Source: Candidatus Peregrinibacteria bacterium
Lineage (GTDB): Bacteria > Patescibacteriota > Gracilibacteria > UBA1369
Length of the DNA: 25,728 nucleotides
Assembly: GCA_014728765.1 (NCBI GenBank)
Contig: WJLA01000023.1
Location: forward strand, 1 to 25,728
Reading direction: 5' to 3'
Shown here: positions 22,831-25,728 of the stretch, one piece after another
Layout of the letters: every line of letters begins with the position of its first letter
Numbering within the stretch: the first letter of the stretch is position 1
Made by a program: the position numbers and the translations under genes
The notes under the pieces: model-generated
Told to the model about the DNA's origin: nothing
Seen by the model: the letters and a program-made list of their open reading frames with translations, nothing else
Databases searched by the model: none

Positions 22831-24135
22831 TTATGGGGTTAGTCGGTTTGGATCTCTTGGGAATAATTCTGCTTCTTTTACGTTTTCTAGTCCAATGATT
22901 TTTTGAAGTAATCTTGAAATTCCAAGTCCAAAGCCTCCATGGGGTGGGAGTCCATATTTGAAAGCTTCAAGATAATGTGTGAAGCCGTCATCATTTGGAT
23001 TTATTCCCTTTTCTTTTATTTGGGAAATTAATTTTTCGTAATTTTCTTCTCGGAGAGGAATAGTTGCAATTTCAACTCCTCTGAAGATCAAGTCAGCTCT
23101 TTCGGCATATTTGTTATCCGTGGTACTTCTTTTATGGTAGAATTTTGCATCGCTCCATGGAAAGTGTGTTATGAAAACAGCTTCGCAATGCCATTTTTCT
23201 TTGGCGTATTCACAAATAAATTTTTCTTCATCTGGTGAGGCATCTCTTTCTCCGGTGTGATCAATGCCAGTCTCTTTTTTGAATATTTCATGTAGTTCTT
23301 GAAGAGAGATTTTTGGAAATTTTGTACTCAGAACTGGCTTGGAACTGTTAAGTAGATTTAACTGATTTTCTCCGTCTTTCCAAATTTCAGAGACAACATA
23401 AATTAAGAACTCTTCAGACAAAGAGAGAAGTTGGTCAAGATTTTCAATGAATCCAATTTCCATATCGAGCATTAAAATTTCTGTCATGTGTCTGGATGTA
23501 TGGCTTTGTTCAGCTCTGAACACTCGTCCAATCTCAAATACTTTTTCAAAAACTCCTACCATCATCTGTTTATAAAATTGCGGGCTTTGGGCTAGGCAGG
23601 CTTCTTTTTCAAAATAGTTAATTCTGAAAACTTCAGATCCGCCTTCAGTTGGTGTGGCAATTATTTTAGGTGTGCTGATTTCAACAAAATTATTCTTTAT
23701 GTAAAAATCTCTGATGTGTTTTTGGAGAAGTGACAAGAGGGAGAATATTGCTTGTTGTTTTGGATGTCTCAAAGAGACAACTCGTGTATTGAAGAGGGTG
23801 TCCAAATTTAAACTAAGTTCTTTTTTTGTGATATCAATTGGTGGCACATTCTCAATTTGCTGAATGATTTCAAGCTTTTGGCAGTATAATTCACAGCCTA
23901 GTTCTGTGGGAGCCTTTTTTACTTCTCCTTCAACTTGAATGATTGATCCATTTTGTAAGTGTTGAATTTTTTGCTTTAAATCATCGGAGTCTATAACTAT
24001 CTGGCAAAGGCCGTTTTTGTCTCTTAAAATTAAAAAACATATGCTACCGTGATTTCTGATCAAATGTAACCATCCTTTGAGGAGAGCAATTTTACCTATG
24101 TTCTTTGGTAATTCTGATGAGTATATTCTTTCCAT
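22831..24135 (-). CDS. aspS: Aspartyl-tRNA synthetase, archaeal type
   Basis: This 434-residue class II synthetase charges tRNA with aspartate. It has an N-terminal OB-fold anticodon domain (about 16-95, GWLHLIRNHGSICFLILRD), then motif 1, motif 2 (FEIGRVFRAEQSHTSRHMTE, 200-219) and motif 3 (HGGFGLGISRLLQKIIGL, 399-416), ending PRDPNRLTP. It lacks the large GAD insertion of ordinary bacterial AspRS, so it is the shorter archaeal/eukaryotic type. In that type, a His rather than Trp in the GWxH position (H24 here) has been linked to non-discriminating enzymes that also charge tRNA-Asn. This is suggestive only. The leader is a T-box with an Asp specifier. AsnRS is less likely given the VFITHFPWSDAKFYH segment and the GAC specifier. 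Confidence 0.9.
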   Translation of the reverse strand: MERIYSSELPKNIGKIALLKGWLHLIRNHGSICFLILRDKNGLCQIVIDSDDLKQKIQHLQNGSIIQVEGEVKKAPTELGCELYCQKLEIIQQIENVPPIDITKKELSLNLDTLFNTRVVSLRHPKQQAIFSLLSLLQKHIRDFYIKNNFVEISTPKIIATPTEGGSEVFRINYFEKEACLAQSPQFYKQMMVGVFEKVFEIGRVFRAEQSHTSRHMTEILMLDMEIGFIENLDQLLSLSEEFLIYVVSEIWKDGENQLNLLNSSKPVLSTKFPKISLQELHEIFKKETGIDHTGERDASPDEEKFICEYAKEKWHCEAVFITHFPWSDAKFYHKRSTTDNKYAERADLIFRGVEIATIPLREENYEKLISQIKEKGINPNDDGFTHYLEAFKYGLPPHGGFGLGISRLLQKIIGLENVKEAELFPRDPNRLTP

Positions 24136-24319
24136 AGTATTAAAAATTATCCTTACAATTTATTGCAAGGGCGATATTAATACCGCGGTACCACCTTACT
24201 TGAAACTTTTACTGTTTTTCATCAGTTGTGCACTGTTTTGGGCGCATCCCACAGGGTTCTAATCTCCACTATATGGATTTCTTCCCCGAGCTCAGCTGTG
24301 TCAGCAGCATCATAGCTTT
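24136..24319 (-). promoter_or_regulatory. T-box riboswitch (Asp, ultra-short Stem I) in the aspS leader
   Basis: Read on the minus strand, the leader holds these elements in order. Stem I (24317-24289): C-stem AGC/GCU, a UAU bulge, tandem G-A pairs as in a k-turn, stem GCUG/CAGC, and terminal loop CUGACA with GAC (24302-24300) followed by a purine. Stem II (24287-24254): GGG/CCC around AAGA/AGAA and a UCCA/UGGA hairpin. A IIA/B-like pseudoknot (24250-24228): GGG-A-UGCG-CCC with an A-rich linker, and UGCG pairing downstream UGCA. Stem III (24226-24211): ACUG/CAGU. Then the T-box AAGGUGGUACCGCGG (24197-24183), whose AAGG pairs CCUU at 24170-24167 in the tRNA-bound form. In the free form CCUU pairs AAGG at 24154-24151, just upstream of the start. 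Regulation by uncharged tRNA-Asp is inferred. Confidence 0.88.
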
Positions 24320-24325
24320 GAGTAT

Positions 24326-24353
24326 ATTGTAATGATATTTTTATCGTTGTCAA
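24326..24353 (-). promoter_or_regulatory. Sigma70 promoter of aspS
   Basis: On the minus strand TTGACA (24353-24348) and TACAAT (24331-24326) are 16 bp apart. Initiation near 24319 would start the transcript just before Stem I of the T-box, leaving almost no room for a longer Stem I. Confidence 0.75.
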
Positions 24354-24371
24354 TCCTTGGTTTTTGAAATT

Positions 24372-24461
24372 TCAGTTAGCTATAAATCTTGTGGCGCCGA
24401 GCCAGGCGAGATTGAAAATTGAGCGTTGGGACTCGGTGTATTTTTTGCTGGTGAAAGTCAT
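24372..24461 (-). CDS. Possible 29-codon small ORF
   Basis: A short frame starting MTFTSKKYTESQ and ending LGATRFIAN lies between the toxin stop and the aspS promoter. Its composition looks like the end of a real protein, so it may be a small gene or a remnant. No ribosome-binding site or homologue is recognised. Confidence 0.2.
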   Translation of the reverse strand: MTFTSKKYTESQRSIFNLAWLGATRFIAN

Positions 24462-24483
24462 GCTGATGATTTCGCTTTTGTTG

Positions 24484-24756
24484 TTAATAAACTTCATCAT
24501 GTGCGCCAATGTAGATTGGTCTTATCTGCTGATTTTGGATGATGAATTTGATGATTATTCGATAAGAGATATTGATTGAAATGCTATGTAGTCCTTCGAG
24601 CTTGCCTGATAATTTATGACTTCTTAATGAAGGGTGATTGGGGTTGGTGCAAAGAATTTTTATAATCTTTTGGTATTGATTGAGGAGTTCAGGGTGTTTT
24701 TTGAAAAACTTTTTTGCTCTTTTTTGATAGCTTTCAGTGATAACAAGACTATACAT
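24484..24756 (-). CDS. Toxin, RelE/YafQ-like
   Basis: This 90-residue basic protein belongs to the RelE/ParE toxin superfamily. It has MYSLVITESYQKRAKKFFKK at the start, LRSHKLSGKLEGLHSISI, YRIIIKFI, and a C-terminal IYIGAHDEVY with the histidine at the YafQ-type catalytic position. The arginine of YRII is conserved. It overlaps the antitoxin gene by 8 nt and is transcribed after it. It is the second toxin of this superfamily in 3.5 kb, but the antitoxins differ (RelB-type versus Phd-type), so the two modules are independent acquisitions rather than a duplication. Confidence 0.85.
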   Translation of the reverse strand: MYSLVITESYQKRAKKFFKKHPELLNQYQKIIKILCTNPNHPSLRSHKLSGKLEGLHSISINISYRIIIKFIIQNQQIRPIYIGAHDEVY

Positions 24757-25006
24757 TTTTCAGTGATTTAATGTGCTTTTCGGGTGTGGTTATTTTGAAT
24801 TTTCCAGCCTTGATGTCTTTTTCTGTATCTTTGAGAGCAGTTTCAAGCTCCATTTCAAGAAGTGAATTGTATTTCTCAATTGTCAGGACGGCATATTTCT
24901 TTTTACCGTGTACTGTGATGAAAGCTTCCTGATTGTCTTTGGTTTTCTTGCTGAGGATTTGAGATCCTTTGGTTTTTAATTCTTGTGCAGTGATGTCATT
25001 ATTCAT
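24749..25006 (-). CDS. Antitoxin, Phd/YefM family
   Basis: This is an antitoxin of about 85 residues. NNDITAQELKTKGSQILSK and EAFITVHGKKKYAVLTIEKYNSLLEMELE are the Phd/YefM DNA-binding fold. The C-terminal tail (ALKDTEKDIKAGKFKITTPEKH) is the toxin-binding part. I choose the ATG at 25006, which gives the normal family N-terminus. An upstream in-frame ATG at 25087 would add 27 unrelated residues and cross the operator. Palindromic boxes 11-47 bp upstream are probable autoregulatory sites. Confidence 0.88.
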   Translation of the reverse strand: MNNDITAQELKTKGSQILSKKTKDNQEAFITVHGKKKYAVLTIEKYNSLLEMELETALKDTEKDIKAGKFKITTPEKHIKSLKNV

Positions 25007-25016
25007 GATACTAAAG

Positions 25017-25053
25017 TTAGTACTATTTATAGTATGTATTTTAGTACTATTTA
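25017..25053 (-). promoter_or_regulatory. Operator boxes of the Phd/YefM module
   Basis: Two identical 13-bp direct repeats TTAGTACTATTTA (25017-25029 and 25041-25053, + strand) each contain the perfect palindrome TAGTACTA, 24 bp apart. On the minus strand the distal box overlaps a promoter (TTGCAA, 17 bp, TAAAAT) and the other lies just past its start site, ideal for cooperative repression. Confidence 0.7.
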
Positions 25054-25200
25054 ATAATTTTTGCAAATTCAAGATAGGTTTAAACATAGTAAATATTTCG
25101 GATGAGCTGATTGTACTATTTGTTTCTAAAAAAATATTAAATTTTGTGATTGTTAATTATAATATATGCACTTCATGTGATTGGAGGGCATTTTTCTTTG

Positions 25201-25209
25201 TGTTATAAT
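25201..25209 (+). promoter_or_regulatory. Extended -10 placed for a leaderless ABC exporter mRNA
   Basis: TGTTATAAT, a perfect extended -10, is preceded 17 bp upstream of its hexamer by TTGGAG. Six bases separate it from the ATG at 25216, so the predicted start is at the codon itself. Confidence 0.6.
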
Positions 25210-25215
25210 ATATTC

Positions 25216-25728
25216 ATGAAAAACTTTAAGCAGGCAATTGGTTTTTGGTGGAGATTCACAAAGCCGGTGATTTCAAAGCATTGGTATGTGTTTAGTGCAA
25301 TTTTGGTATTGACCGCGACTTCGATGATTGAGCCATATGTTTATAAGTTGATTATTGATGAGCTGACAAAATTAGTGGGTGTGAATGAAGTTGATTGGGG
25401 TTTGATGCTGACATATTTTGCAGTTTGGGGAGGAGTGAGTTTGATCGGACTAGCTTTTTATTCTTGGTATAAAATTACGCTCAATGTAGATTCGATGAAG
25501 ATTGAGCGAGATTATTATAATTATATGTATGAGAGATTTTTGAGTATGGATATTTCCAGGCATTTAACCAAGAAGTCCGGGGAGCTATATGAGAAATTTG
25601 AAAAGGCGGTTGAAGCGCTTTGGGTTGTGAATACGAATTTGTTTTTTCAGGTTTTGCCGAGTTGGTTTCCATTTTTGGGAGTTTTGACTTTGGCATTTAT
25701 TGTGAGTTGGCAGATGACTTTGTTTATG
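25216..25728 (+). CDS. ABC exporter, N-terminal membrane domain (runs off the window)
   Basis: The 171 visible codons are open to the end of the window. They encode the transmembrane part of a type IV ABC exporter: an amphipathic start (KNFKQAIGFWWRFTKPVIS), a first helix with ATSMIEPYVYKLIIDEL, a second helix around TYFAVWGGVSLIGLAFYSW, the coupling-helix region NYMYERFLSMDISRHL followed by KSGELYEKFEKAVEALW, and the next helix pair LPSWFPFLGVLTLAFIVSWQM. The nucleotide-binding domain lies outside. The start fits the promoter immediately upstream. Substrate unknown. Confidence 0.85.
   Translation, partial: MKNFKQAIGFWWRFTKPVISKHWYVFSAILVLTATSMIEPYVYKLIIDELTKLVGVNEVDWGLMLTYFAVWGGVSLIGLAFYSWYKITLNVDSMKIERDYYNYMYERFLSMDISRHLTKKSGELYEKFEKAVEALWVVNTNLFFQVLPSWFPFLGVLTLAFIVSWQMTLFM

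Noticed and set aside
24364..24579. Plus-strand frame ending inside the RelE-like toxin gene
   Set aside because: It is antisense to a recognised toxin, has no promoter or ribosome site, and starts in the region upstream of the aspS promoter.
24749..25087. Longer antitoxin starting at 25087
   Set aside because: The 27 extra residues do not fit Phd/YefM and would place the operator boxes inside the coding region.
1..25728. Recoded UGA (Gracilibacteria/Absconditabacteria code)
   Set aside because: TGA ends several full-length conserved genes such as the DinJ-type antitoxin, rpiB and the DUF192 protein, and no conserved frame reads through it.

Overview
This AT-rich window (roughly one third G+C by eye) reads with the standard bacterial code. 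TGA serves as a stop after several intact genes, so it is not a UGA=Gly lineage. Compact genes, overlapping convergent ends, split enzymes, many acidic proteins without recognisable family, a tRNA-Arg with a GCG anticodon and an archaeal-type AspRS together suggest a Patescibacteria/CPR bacterium. That placement is inference from style, not from a marker phylogeny.

Layout. 1-3538 (+): the end of a MacA/HlyD-like adaptor, a MacB-type ATPase and two paralogous FtsX/MacB-type permeases, one overlapping export operon. 3604-5877 (-): a class B penicillin-binding protein (PBP2/FtsI type). 5959-12032: an unknown protein, an M16 zinc peptidase, a small minus-strand unknown, a PyrD with mixed class features, Ndk, and a secreted seven-repeat TolB-like propeller. 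12035-13834: a small membrane protein, an AT-rich gap with a terminator, a coiled-coil protein and an unknown. 13863-17803 is a pentose-phosphate block: the transketolase-like N half, signal peptidase I, a DUF192 lipoprotein, the transketolase-like C half on the opposite strand, then rpiB and rpe overlapping by ATGA. Both transketolase halves have lost residues normally essential for catalysis. 17830-20439: an unknown helical protein, a YibE/F-like membrane protein and a small lipoprotein.

20440-21214 holds one intact tRNA-Arg(GCG) flanked by partial copies of its own 5' and 3' ends and by a dense run of hairpins, three containing GCGAAGC. It looks like a recombination scar or insertion hot spot. 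Accessory genes follow: a DinJ/RelB-YafQ-type toxin-antitoxin pair with a clear promoter and operator, a GNAT acetyltransferase, a ParB/Srx-fold protein, an archaeal-type AspRS, and a Phd/YefM-RelE-type pair with duplicated palindromic operator boxes. The window ends inside an ABC exporter.

The most striking item is the 184-nt leader of aspS (minus strand, 24136-24319). It has the parts of a T-box riboswitch: an ultra-short Stem I with a k-turn and a GAC (Asp) codon in its terminal loop, Stem II, a IIA/B-type pseudoknot, Stem III and the canonical T-box sequence. The T-box is followed by a competing hairpin that would hide the AAGG Shine-Dalgarno-like sequence. The specifier matches the gene product. 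It appears to be a compact, probably translational, Asp T-box in an unexpected lineage.
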